From Salinivenus lutea (lineage in GTDB: Bacteria; Bacteroidota; Rhodothermia; Rhodothermales; Salinibacteraceae), in contig NCRC01000003.1 in NCBI GenBank assembly GCA_002894685.1, positions 62,001 to 126,000 of the forward strand: a DNA stretch of 64,000 nt, given 5' to 3'. Positions within the stretch are counted from its first letter, which is position 1. The number at the start of each line of letters is the position of its first letter. The notes beneath the pieces were generated by a model. It saw nothing but the letters and a program-made list of their open reading frames with translations. It was not told the origin of the DNA and did no database searches. The translations under genes and the position numbers were made by a program. Shown piece after piece: positions 1 through 6,714 of this stretch.

Positions 1-16
1 AGCCGACGAACGAACG

Positions 17-376
17 ATGCTACCTCGTCCTGAGCCGTACGACGATCTTGGCTTCACCGGAGATGCGCGGCGCGCACTGATCGACCGCGACATCTCTGCT
101 GGGGAGGTGCGGCAGGCCCTGCATGAGGGTATGGTCCTCCGCGTCTATCCGGAGACCACTCCTACAGCCCGACTCCTCCTCACCTGGATGGACCGGGAGG
201 CGATCTTTGGGACCTACGACCGGGGACGCCCTGTTCATGTAGTTGCGTCCAACAATGACGAAGCGAGACGCACGACGATCATCACGACCTACGAGCCGGA
301 TCCCAATCAATGGATCGATCAATTCCGATGGAAACGGACCTGGACCAGCGAGACGAACACGTGGAGACAAGCCTAA
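17..376 (+). CDS. DUF4258 protein, probable toxin of a TA pair
   Basis: This 119-residue protein has the layout of DUF4258 proteins: a helical N-terminus with ARRALIDRDIS (residues 17-27), then a beta-rich core with HVVAS (74-78) and the family-typical YEPDP near the C-terminus (92-96). Known context: DUF4258 genes are often paired with a small YgiT-type zinc-finger gene and are treated as putative toxins, by analogy to RelE/MqsR-like partners; a biochemical activity is not established. Here the next gene is exactly such a zinc-finger protein and overlaps its 3' end, which supports co-translation. It lies about 300 bp before cas1 on the same strand. The start is close to the window edge, so its own promoter and the gene upstream cannot be judged. 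Confidence 0.75.
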   Translation: MLPRPEPYDDLGFTGDARRALIDRDISAGEVRQALHEGMVLRVYPETTPTARLLLTWMDREAIFGTYDRGRPVHVVASNNDEARRTTIITTYEPDPNQWIDQFRWKRTWTSETNTWRQA

Positions 377-633
377 CTCCGGGTCACCCGTGCCGACAGT
401 GTCCGGAAGGCACCTACGAAAAAGGAACGGTCACGGAAACCCTCGAACGAGGGGATACCGTCGTGGTCGTAAAAGACGTGCCGGCCCTCGTGTGCGACGT
501 ATGCGGCAACTCGCTGCTTGCGGAGGAGGAAGTCGAGCGGTTGCAGCGCATCCTCGAGCAGGCCGAGGCTCAAAGCGTCGAGTTGCAAAGCCGCCGCTAC
601 CAGCCACTTCAGGAAGTGGGGAAGAACTGTTGA
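328..633 (+). CDS. YgiT-type zinc-finger protein, probable antitoxin
   Basis: A protein of about 101 residues with two CxxC pairs (CRQC at 22-25, CDVC at 56-59) expected to bind one zinc ion, then a helical tail (AEEEVERLQRILEQ). This is the YgiT/MqsA N-terminal zinc-finger architecture without the MqsA HTH domain. Such short proteins are the usual partner of DUF4258 proteins and are presumed to neutralise them. The start is uncertain: in-frame ATG codons lie at 310 and 328 and a GTG at 361. I chose 328 because 310 gives a long overlap with the upstream gene; 361 would give a 16-nt overlap and still keep both CxxC pairs. cas1 begins 37 bp downstream on the same strand, so the TA pair and cas1-cas2 could share a transcript. 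Confidence 0.72.
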   Translation: METDLDQRDEHVETSLTPGHPCRQCPEGTYEKGTVTETLERGDTVVVVKDVPALVCDVCGNSLLAEEEVERLQRILEQAEAQSVELQSRRYQPLQEVGKNC

Positions 634-670
634 ATGAGACGGGCGGCCCATAACCCACAATCCATCCGCC

Positions 671-1564
671 ATGGCCCTCAAAGGACGCCTCGGCCTCGAA
701 ACCGCCCGCGTGCCCCACGCCGACCGCCACGGGCTCATGTGGCTGGAGCGGGGGCGGCTGGCCGTCGAGAACGGCAACCTCGTCTTTACCACCGCCGGCT
801 TTGACGACCTGGAGGCCGGGGCCTACGACATTCCCTATCAGCAGGTGTCCAACATCCTGCTCGGCCCCGGCGGCGTGGTGAGCCACGACGCCCTCCGCAT
901 CCTCGCCCGCCGCGACACCGGCCTGCTCGCCGTCGGCTCCAAGGGCGTGCGCCTCTACGCCGTGAGCATGCCGTTTGGCCCCGACAGTGCCGACCGCGCC
1001 CGACGTCATGCCACCCTCTGGGCCGACGAGGACGCGCGTGTCGACGTGGCCCGCGCGATGTATCGCATCCGGCTTGGCGGCGAACTGCCGGCTCACCAGC
1101 GCGACCTCAACTCCCTCCGGGGCATCGAGGGACGGCGCGTGAAAAAGGTCTACCAGAACCTGGCCGACCAGTACGGGGTGGAGTGGAACGGACGCCGCTA
1201 CGACCGCGACAACCCCGAGTCGAACGACACCGTTAATAAGGCCATCAACCACGCGGTGACGGCGCTGTACGCCTCGGCCCGCATCGCCGTGGCCGTGACC
1301 GGCACCGTGCCCGAACTCGGCTTCATCCACGAGTCGTCCGGGCATGCCTTTGCGCTCGATATTGCGGATCTCTTTCGGAGCTCCGTCGCCCTACCTATTG
1401 CCTTTCAGGCGACGAAGAATCTGGAGCGGCGGCCCGACCGGAGCGTGGAGGGCACGACCCGTCGGCTGGCCGGGCGCACGCTCCGGGACGACGACGTCAT
1501 TCCCGACATGATTGACAAAATAAAGGAGGTCCTCGATGTCGATGACGATCGCGGTGACGCGTAA
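671..1564 (+). CDS. cas1: CRISPR-associated endonuclease Cas1, type I-E
   Basis: Cas1 is the metal-dependent integrase that, with Cas2, inserts protospacers at the leader end of the array. The 297-residue length fits type I-E Cas1. The four active-site residues can be read directly: E153 (in RGIEGRRVKKVYQ), H220 (GFIHESSGHAF), D230 and D233 (ALDIADLF). Their spacings (67, 10 and 3) are the same as those of E141, H208, D218 and D221 of E. coli Cas1, which argues for an intact enzyme. cas2 overlaps its 3' end by 29 nt. The gene normally found just before cas1 in this subtype (cas6e) is not there; a DUF4258/YgiT pair occupies the position, and the other cas genes would have to lie beyond the left edge. 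Confidence 0.95.
   Translation: MALKGRLGLETARVPHADRHGLMWLERGRLAVENGNLVFTTAGFDDLEAGAYDIPYQQVSNILLGPGGVVSHDALRILARRDTGLLAVGSKGVRLYAVSMPFGPDSADRARRHATLWADEDARVDVARAMYRIRLGGELPAHQRDLNSLRGIEGRRVKKVYQNLADQYGVEWNGRRYDRDNPESNDTVNKAINHAVTALYASARIAVAVTGTVPELGFIHESSGHAFALDIADLFRSSVALPIAFQATKNLERRPDRSVEGTTRRLAGRTLRDDDVIPDMIDKIKEVLDVDDDRGDA
1523..1530 (+). promoter_or_regulatory. Strong Shine-Dalgarno of cas2
   Basis: AAGGAGGT lies 5 nt before the ATG at 1536, inside the end of cas1. It decides the cas2 start in favour of MSMT at 1536 over the ATG two codons later. Such a perfect Shine-Dalgarno is uncommon among genes in this window. Confidence 0.7.
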
Positions 1565-1955
1565 CACGCCCGGCCGGTTCGATGGCTTCCTCTGCTCCTG
1601 TATGCAGGAGATTGCCCCCGGCACCTACGTTGCGCCCACCATGTCGGTGTCGGTTCGTGAGCGGGTGTGGGGGGTGCTGATGGAGTGGGAGGGACTGTTG
1701 CCCGACGAGGACGCCGGCGTGGTCTTTTTCTGGCGCGACGCCGAGGCCCCCTCGGGGCTTCAGATTCGCATGCTCGGCTGGCCGAAGAAAGAGTTCATCG
1801 AACACGAAGGGGTGTGGCTCACGCTCCGCGATCTGACCGAGGCGCACGATGTGGAAGAATTGCTGGAGCAGCAGGACCCGGAGGAGCCGTCCATCGATGC
1901 GGACGACCCGATGCTTTTCAGTCCGGACCGGCTGACGACCGACGGAGACGCGTGA
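1536..1955 (+). CDS. cas2: CRISPR-associated protein Cas2, type I-E, with acidic tail
   Basis: Cas2 is the structural partner in the Cas1-Cas2 integrase. The N-terminus MSMTIAVTRNTPGRFDGFL lines up with the type I-E start (MSM-VVVTEN-P-R in E. coli), followed by EIAPGTYVAPTMSVSVRERVW and a strand around WLTLRDL that corresponds to the E. coli C-terminus. The protein then continues for about 35-40 acidic residues (EELLEQQDPEEPSIDADD and on), making 139 residues instead of the roughly 95-110 usual for the subtype. The extension may be haloadaptive or a partner-binding tail. Start and reading frame are supported by the Shine-Dalgarno at 1523-1530 and the overlap with cas1. Confidence 0.93.
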   Translation: MSMTIAVTRNTPGRFDGFLCSCMQEIAPGTYVAPTMSVSVRERVWGVLMEWEGLLPDEDAGVVFFWRDAEAPSGLQIRMLGWPKKEFIEHEGVWLTLRDLTEAHDVEELLEQQDPEEPSIDADDPMLFSPDRLTTDGDA

Positions 1956-1982
1956 GGAACGATCTTGGAATTAGGCGTCGGC

Positions 1983-2687
1983 TCAGGCGGCATTAGACTC
2001 GGCGTCTGCGTCGGACACCGAGTCCCGACTGCTGTCGGGGCCCTGTCCACGACTACCGTCGGGAAGGTCGCCGAGAATGTCGCGCACGGGAACCTCGCCG
2101 ATCGACGCCGGGCGCTCCGGGGTCACCGTGTCGTCCAGGCCCGCGAGGTGACGCGTGCGGTAGACATCATCGTCCGGCTCGCGGTGCACTTCAATCTGTC
2201 GGGCCTCCAGGTCCACAATCCACACCTCCGGAATGCCGGCGCGGGCGTAGAGGGGCCGCTTCACGTCGCGGTCGTACGCCAGCGTGGGGTCGGCCACCTC
2301 GACCAGCAGGAGCACGTCGTCGGGCCGCGGCGCGCCGTCGAGATTTGTCGAGAGCACCACGTCGGGCTCCGGCTCGTTGTGCTCGTCGATCCGGACGGGA
2401 TTTTGGACACTGACGACGACCGCGTCAATGTCGTGCGCGACGAGGCGCCTGCTGAAGAGCGTATTCAGGCGGTTGATGCAAACGATGTGCGGATCGTTGA
2501 TTGGGGACATGACGACGAGCTGACCGTCGATGAGTTCGAGCGGATCGTCCTCGTGGAGAATGCCGGCCCGGAGCATGGCCTGCACTTCGTCGGACGTGAA
2601 GCGTCGTGGACGGACCTCGGTCGCCGCGGGAGAGGCGAGTTCAGTCATGAGGACGGCTTTCTTTGAGGCACGATTTGAAGCGGACAT
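1983..2687 (-). CDS. Uma2-family PD-(D/E)XK nuclease (DUF820)
   Basis: A 234-residue protein with the Uma2 pattern: an N-terminal helix (FTSDEVQAMLRAG), a PLELIDGQLVVMSP strand pair (49-62), PEPDVVLS (107-114), LLLVEVADPT (126-135), YDRDVKRPLYARAGIPEVWIV (138-158) and a C-terminal strand around IEVHRE. Likely active-site residues of the PD-(D/E)XK fold are D109, E130 and K143. Uma2 proteins are very widespread and their cellular role is unknown. The ATG at 2687 was chosen; an internal ATG at 2648 (MTELASP) would remove a positively charged 13-residue leader. The gene is antisense to cas1-cas2 and separates them from the array, so its 5' flank shares a roughly 200-bp divergent region with the CRISPR leader. 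Confidence 0.85.
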   Translation of the reverse strand: MSASNRASKKAVLMTELASPAATEVRPRRFTSDEVQAMLRAGILHEDDPLELIDGQLVVMSPINDPHIVCINRLNTLFSRRLVAHDIDAVVVSVQNPVRIDEHNEPEPDVVLSTNLDGAPRPDDVLLLVEVADPTLAYDRDVKRPLYARAGIPEVWIVDLEARQIEVHREPDDDVYRTRHLAGLDDTVTPERPASIGEVPVRDILGDLPDGSRGQGPDSSRDSVSDADAESNAA

Positions 2688-2893
2688 GGTGCAACGAGAG
2701 GAGGATACGATCGGTTCGGGTTGGGACCCTTCGTTCGGAGGGGCAAACCGGCCGAGTGGGACGTGTTGTAATTGGCCTGAGCAATCCGCACGTTGATACT
2801 CCTTGATTTGCCCTGCGACAGACTGTCGCGCTTCTGACGCGATACACGGAGCGAAGGGCCCGTAGCGCCCAGCTCCTGACAAACTGTAGCAGG
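2688..2893 (+). promoter_or_regulatory. Presumed CRISPR leader
   Basis: This 206-bp stretch lies directly upstream of the first perfect repeat. Orientation follows from the repeat: its 3' part GCGGGGATAGACC matches the strand that yields the 5' handle in type I-E crRNA, and the only mutated array-end repeat lies at the far right. The leader and array promoter should therefore be here, divergent from the Uma2 gene. I see no clear IHF site or strongly A/T-rich tract, so the assignment rests on position. Confidence 0.55.
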
Positions 2894-3470
2894 GGTGCCC
2901 CCGCATCCGCGGGGATAGACCCGTAACGCGAATTGTGTGCCGCTCTCCGTTGATGGTGCCCCCGCATCCGCGGGGATAGACCCGGGACCGGATATTGTGA
3001 GTTTGGTCGGCTGTCGGTGCCCCCGCATCCGCGGGGATAGACCCCTACAAGGGAACGCACAAGCACGACACCCGCAGGTGCCCCCGCATCCGCGGGGATA
3101 GACCTTTGGATCGTTTGGAACGTTTGGCGGAACTGTCGGTGCCCCCGCATCCGCGGGGATAGACCTTGGTCCGTTCAATGGCTTTACGGGCAGCCGCAGG
3201 TGCCCCCGCATCCGCGGGGATAGACCGTCCGTGATTGAGTCCAGGTTCTGGACGGTCGAGGTGCCCCCGCATCCGCGGGGATAGACCTCGATCTGGTCCC
3301 GCCGCACCTTCTGAGCCGCCGGTGCCCCCGCATCCGCGGGGATAGACCCATGAGCCGCTAGTCCCATGAGCGTATTTTCAGGGTGCCCCCGCATCCGCGG
3401 GGATAGACCTCCAAGCAGAGAGACCGATGTGGTTGGCCCACCGGTGCCCCCGCACCCGCGGGGATAGACC
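2894..3470 (+). CRISPR. Type I-E CRISPR array, 10 repeats and 9 spacers
   Basis: Ten 28-bp repeats start at 2894, 2955, 3016, 3077, 3138, 3199, 3260, 3321, 3382 and 3443, each exactly 61 bp apart, giving nine 33-bp spacers. The repeat starts GGTGCCCCCGC and ends GCGGGGATAGACC; CCCCGC and GCGGGG form the hairpin stem typical of type I-E. The first nine copies are identical. The tenth (3443-3470) has one change, CGCACCC for CGCATCC, marking the leader-distal end. All spacers differ and I saw no match to other parts of this window. The strict 61-bp period suggests an array recently maintained by the adjacent Cas1-Cas2. Confidence 0.98.
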
Positions 3471-3736
3471 TCATCTGAGGTTTGTTTTGGAATCACCTGG
3501 TAGCTCCCGTCTCTGGCTCCACCAGCTCCTTTCCGCCCTGGCAGTGTTCGAGGTGACATTTCCTCCAATAGGTGCCTACCCTTTCGAAGCTGATCGGACC
3601 GGGGCCGCCCAGCCTCCGTCACGGCACATCCAATGAGGGTCCCTTGAATCCACACCTCCTTGTAGTGGGCACAGCAAACCCGGTGGGTGTAGGCATTTCG
3701 ACTCGAACCAAAAGTGGTGAAAGGTAATGGGAGGCG

Positions 3737-4066
3737 TCACCAGGTTTTCTTGATGCGCACCCTCACGGGAGTGAAATACATCCCACAACGCATGAGCGTG
3801 TGAAGTGCCCAATCGTACAACGTGGCCGGGTGTCCGACCACGATCTGCCCGTCGAATTGGATGTCTTCAATCTCGTAAGTGGTCAAGCACACCTGGAGCA
3901 CATCGCCTTCACAAAACGTGAGACACGGGCAGAGGGACGTTGAGAAGAAGGCGGCGCTGTCCTTGCCAATCACTGTCACGCCGCAATCAGTCAGCTTTTC
4001 GGTGGGGGAAGGTACGTCTGTCTGCTTCAGGGTAGCGGCTGTTTCTTCAAAAGCGTCTGGTAACAT
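3737..4066 (-). CDS. Hypothetical protein, 109 aa
   Basis: I do not recognise this protein. It starts MLPDAFEETAATLKQTD and contains five cysteines, two as SLCPCLTFCEGD. The middle looks beta-rich (VCLTTYEIEDIQFDGQIVVGHP), followed by YDWALHTLMRCG and a basic C-terminal end. No signal peptide or membrane segment is visible. It lies between the CRISPR array and the orphan repeat, on the reverse strand, and overlaps the end of another small reverse reading frame by 40 nt. Base composition is less GC-rich than in core genes nearby, consistent with acquired or decaying DNA. It could be a real small gene or a fragment; a homology search would decide. Confidence 0.4.
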   Translation of the reverse strand: MLPDAFEETAATLKQTDVPSPTEKLTDCGVTVIGKDSAAFFSTSLCPCLTFCEGDVLQVCLTTYEIEDIQFDGQIVVGHPATLYDWALHTLMRCGMYFTPVRVRIKKTW

Positions 4067-4263
4067 TTTGAATCATGGGGATCATCTGTTGAACTCGGTG
4101 GGGGGTCATCGTCCTGCTGTATCGCAAGCACCTTGCCTAGATGCGGCTCCAACCGCCGCTCGACCTTCTTCGGCGCCGCCTGCCACACGTCTGCCGGAAC
4201 GTCCGCTTCGGCCACCGTCTCCGACCGCCGGCGCATCTTCTTCATTAGTCGGTTCATCTGCAT
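4027..4263 (-). CDS. Possible small protein, 78 aa, maybe a fragment
   Basis: A reverse-strand frame starting MQMNRLMKKMRRRSE: a short basic helix, then ADVPADVWQAAPKKVERRLEP and a low-complexity acidic stretch (QQDDDPPPSSTDD). Its end overlaps the start of the 109-residue hypothetical protein, so the two may be an overlapping pair or one gene split by a frameshift. The frame can be extended upstream to 4299, but that part runs into the orphan CRISPR repeat and is not credible as coding. No family recognised. Confidence 0.25.
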   Translation of the reverse strand: MQMNRLMKKMRRRSETVAEADVPADVWQAAPKKVERRLEPHLGKVLAIQQDDDPPPSSTDDPHDSKCYQTLLKKQPLP

Positions 4264-4286
4264 CGGTTTGGTCGTTCTGCTTTGAC

Positions 4287-4314
4287 AGGGCCCCCGCATC
4301 TGCGGGGATAGATT
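4287..4314 (+). repeat. Orphan degenerate CRISPR repeat
   Basis: A single copy of the array repeat lies about 820 bp beyond the last repeat, in the same orientation. It keeps CCCCCGCAT and GCGGGGATAGA but differs at its first bases (AGGG for GGTG), at one stem position (CTGC for CCGC) and at the last two bases (TT for CC). No second repeat is found at 61 bp on either side. It reads as a remnant of a longer ancestral array whose middle was replaced or eroded. Confidence 0.8.
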
Positions 4315-4357
4315 GGGGGCGTTTCAATCGATCGTACAGGAGGACACGGGCGACCCG

Positions 4358-4400
4358 CAAAAAAATGCCCGCCCCGGCGGAAAGCACCGCGGGGCGGGCA
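4358..4400 (-). terminator. Rho-independent terminator of the aldo/keto reductase gene
   Basis: On the reverse strand an 11-bp perfect stem (TGCCCGCCCCG at 4366-4376 pairing with CGGGGCGGGCA at 4390-4400) is followed by seven T residues (4359-4365). It lies 37 bp beyond the stop codon of the reductase gene. Confidence 0.88.
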
Positions 4401-4436
4401 CAGGCATCGGTCGCAGAATGGCATTCTAGGAGGGGG

Positions 4437-5390
4437 CTACTTCTCCCAAATGCCCTCCAGGGTGTAGGGGCTGCCGTCCATGGCCCACACCTCGCCTCGC
4501 ACGTAGCGTCGGCCCCGTCCGAGCTCACCAATCGCCTCCATGTCGTCGTCGGTCAGCGAAAGGTCGGCCGCGGCCAGGTTTTCCTCAATGTGACCGGGGG
4601 TCACGGACTTGGGGATGGTGATGGTGCCGCGGTGCAGGGCCCAACTGATGAGCACCTGGCCCGGCGTCGCGTCGTGGCGGTCGGCAATCTCGTTGATCGT
4701 CGGGTCCTCCAGGAGGAGCGGCTCGTCGTCGCCCTTCATGCCCTCGGGGCGATCCTTGGAGCCGAGCGGCGAATATGCCGTGAGGGGCAGGCCGTGCTCG
4801 TTGGCAAAGCTGAGCAGGTCCTCCTGCGGCAGGTAGGGATGCATCTCCACCTGATTCATCTCCGGCGCGTGGTCGGCCGCGTCCATCAGGCGCCGCAGCT
4901 TGGGCACGTTAAAGTTGGAGACGCCGATGTGGCGCACCAGCCCCTCGTCCACCAGCTCTTCCATCGCGGCCCACGTCTCGGCGAGGGGCACCTCATCGAG
5001 CGACAGGAAGTCGTCGGGGGCGGACGGCATGCCGGTGCCGCGGGTGAGGGCCACCGGCCAGTGCATGAGGTAGAGGTCGAGCGTGTCGATCTGCAGGTCG
5101 TCGAGGGTGTCCTCGAGGGCCGGACGCACGTGCTTCGGGCGGTGGGCGTCGTTCCACAGCTTCGAGGTGATCCACACGTCGTCGCGGTCCACGATCCCCT
5201 CGGACGCCGCGTCGGACAGGGCCTGGCCCACCTCGGGCTCGTTCCCGTAGATGGGGGCGCAGTCGATGTGTCGGTAGCCCGTTTCGAGGGCAAAAGTAAC
5301 CGCGTCGTACACGTCGCCGGGCGCGGATTTCCAGGTGCCGAGCCCAAGCACAGGCATCTCGTCGCCGTTGTCGAAGGAAACGGTTTGCAT
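4437..5390 (-). CDS. Aldo/keto reductase
   Basis: A 317-residue NADPH-dependent oxidoreductase of the AKR superfamily, cytosolic, reducing aldehydes or ketones (2,5-diketo-D-gluconate reductase-like). The catalytic tetrad is complete: D43 and Y48 in GYRHIDCAPIYGNE, K77 in ITSKLWN and H110 in LMHWP. Cofactor-binding segments are also visible: VSNFN, YSPLGS and the C-terminal IPKSVTPGHIEEN. Start at ATG 5390 (MQTVSFDNGDEMPVLGLGTW) matches the family N-terminus; a longer frame upstream is not conserved-looking. It is transcribed alone with its own terminator at 4358-4400. The substrate cannot be told from sequence. Confidence 0.92.
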   Translation of the reverse strand: MQTVSFDNGDEMPVLGLGTWKSAPGDVYDAVTFALETGYRHIDCAPIYGNEPEVGQALSDAASEGIVDRDDVWITSKLWNDAHRPKHVRPALEDTLDDLQIDTLDLYLMHWPVALTRGTGMPSAPDDFLSLDEVPLAETWAAMEELVDEGLVRHIGVSNFNVPKLRRLMDAADHAPEMNQVEMHPYLPQEDLLSFANEHGLPLTAYSPLGSKDRPEGMKGDDEPLLLEDPTINEIADRHDATPGQVLISWALHRGTITIPKSVTPGHIEENLAAADLSLTDDDMEAIGELGRGRRYVRGEVWAMDGSPYTLEGIWEK

Positions 5391-5827
5391 AGATCGTTTG
5401 GGGGGACAGTGAAACAGAAGGATGAAGGTAAGCAAGGAAAAAAATACGTCGGGCCGTGCCGGGTCGTTCGCCCACTCGCGCGGAGGACGGGGGGCAGAGA
5501 GAGAACTTGCCTGGATTTCGTCGCCGGCCCGCCAGGGGGGTTGCGTACCGATGCCGTAGGTCGACGGTGTGGTTGCTTCTGGGCCCACCTGATACAGGAC
5601 TCGACCGCACGCCGTGTCCTGTGTCAGATTGCAGCAGGTGACGCCGCACCCGCGGCGAGCGCAGCCGTCTTGATTGTCAACGGGCCCGCGGTCTGAACCG
5701 AATGAGCCCCTTTTGTCGACGCGCCTGTCGAAACCGGCGGACGTGCAGTTCGTGTAGTCGGTTCCCGCACAAGCTTCTATGGCGGTCGTGCGGATTGCGT
5801 CGTACTCCTCGGTGACAGGCCCTGTGT
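5391..5827. other. Divergent intergenic region, no gene seen
   Basis: 437 bp between the divergent reductase and DUF3592 genes. It must hold both promoters. I see no RNA gene, strong hairpin with T-run, or convincing small reading frame. Confidence 0.4.
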
Positions 5828-6313
5828 ATGTCCCCGAACATCTCTATTGGCGGCGACGCCCGATCCTCCGGACGCAAGGCCCTCCTGCTCCTCATCGTCG
5901 GCGTGGCGGTTATGGGCTACGGCGGATACGACTACGTCCAGCAGTCCAACGCAATCGCAACCGCTGTCGAGGTGCAGGCGACGATCACCGAGACGGGCGT
6001 CGAGCGTGCTCCGCAGCGACGGGGCGGCACGGACTATCGTCCCGAGGTGGCGTTCGAGTACCAGTACCGGGGCACCAGCTACACAGGGACCAACCTGTAT
6101 CCCGCACACACCGAATCGGGATACGATACGGAGTCGGCGGCCCGGTCGGCAGTCGAGACGTATGAGGAGGGGGAGAGGCGCACGGCATACGTCGATCCGG
6201 AGGCCCCGAGCGAGGGCTTTCTGACGGACCGACAGTCGACCGCGCCGCTGAAACTGGTCGGGGTCGGTGCGCTGTTCGTCGTGTTGGGCGTCGGGGCGTA
6301 CGTCAAGTCCTGA
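5828..6313 (+). CDS. DUF3592 membrane protein
   Basis: A 161-residue protein with a transmembrane helix near the N-terminus (about residues 18-37, ALLLLIVGVAVMGYGG) and another at the C-terminus (about 141-159, LKLVGVGALFVVLGVGAYV). Between them is a soluble domain with YRPEVAFEYQYRGTSYTGTNL and a VDPEAPSEGFL motif, which is the DUF3592 pattern. The family has no known function; the middle domain is expected outside the cytoplasm. The gene stands alone. Confidence 0.78.
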   Translation: MSPNISIGGDARSSGRKALLLLIVGVAVMGYGGYDYVQQSNAIATAVEVQATITETGVERAPQRRGGTDYRPEVAFEYQYRGTSYTGTNLYPAHTESGYDTESAARSAVETYEEGERRTAYVDPEAPSEGFLTDRQSTAPLKLVGVGALFVVLGVGAYVKS

Positions 6314-6714
6314 CCGCTCTCGTGCACCGACCGCGCGTGGCCTCTTATTGTCTGTGCGGAGGGGGCTGCTTGCACGGAGGTCGTACGCGGAAGGGGGGCG
6401 ACAAAGAAAGGGTCCGGCCCCCACCAGGGTCCGGACCCATGATCCATACCTCAGAAGAGAGGCGTTGGAAGAAGTGCACAGATGAAGTTGGGGCGGCGCG
6501 GGCGGGAGCGGATGATCTTAAAGTGCAGATCCCCGTGGGAGAAATGGAGGGGTCGGGCGGAGGAGCGCGAGGAGGGAACCCCGGGAGACGGCCGTGCCGA
6601 CCGGTGCGCAGCTTGCATTCCTGAGCTTTTCACGTCTACATTTAGGGGCCTCCCTCATTCCGCTGCGTCCACCCGCTGCGGCGCGGATTTGCCCCACCCT
6701 CCTCAGGGTTTTTC
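6314..6714. other. Intergenic region upstream of the kinase cluster
   Basis: 401 bp without a supported gene. It contains a GGGTCCGG / CCGGACCC hairpin at about 6410-6440 without a T-run on the forward strand, and the possible promoter listed at 6612-6644. Confidence 0.4.
6612..6644 (+). promoter_or_regulatory. Possible Bacteroidota-type promoter
   Basis: CTTG (6612-6615) and TACATTTA (6637-6644), 21 bp apart, resemble the TTTG / TAnnTTTG promoter elements of Bacteroidota and lie about 70 bp before the ATG at 6715. One mismatch in each element, so this is only suggestive. Confidence 0.25.

Noticed and set aside
2641..3655. Long reverse-strand reading frames through the array with repeated SIPADAGAP / YPRGCGGT peptides
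   Set aside because: They are translations of the 28-bp CRISPR repeats in rotating frames; the 61-bp period changes frame each unit, and no start or family fits.
6409..6440. Terminator after the DUF3592 gene
   Set aside because: A GGGTCCGG / CCGGACCC hairpin exists but lacks a T-run on the forward strand; it lies 100 bp past the stop and could be chance in GC-rich DNA.
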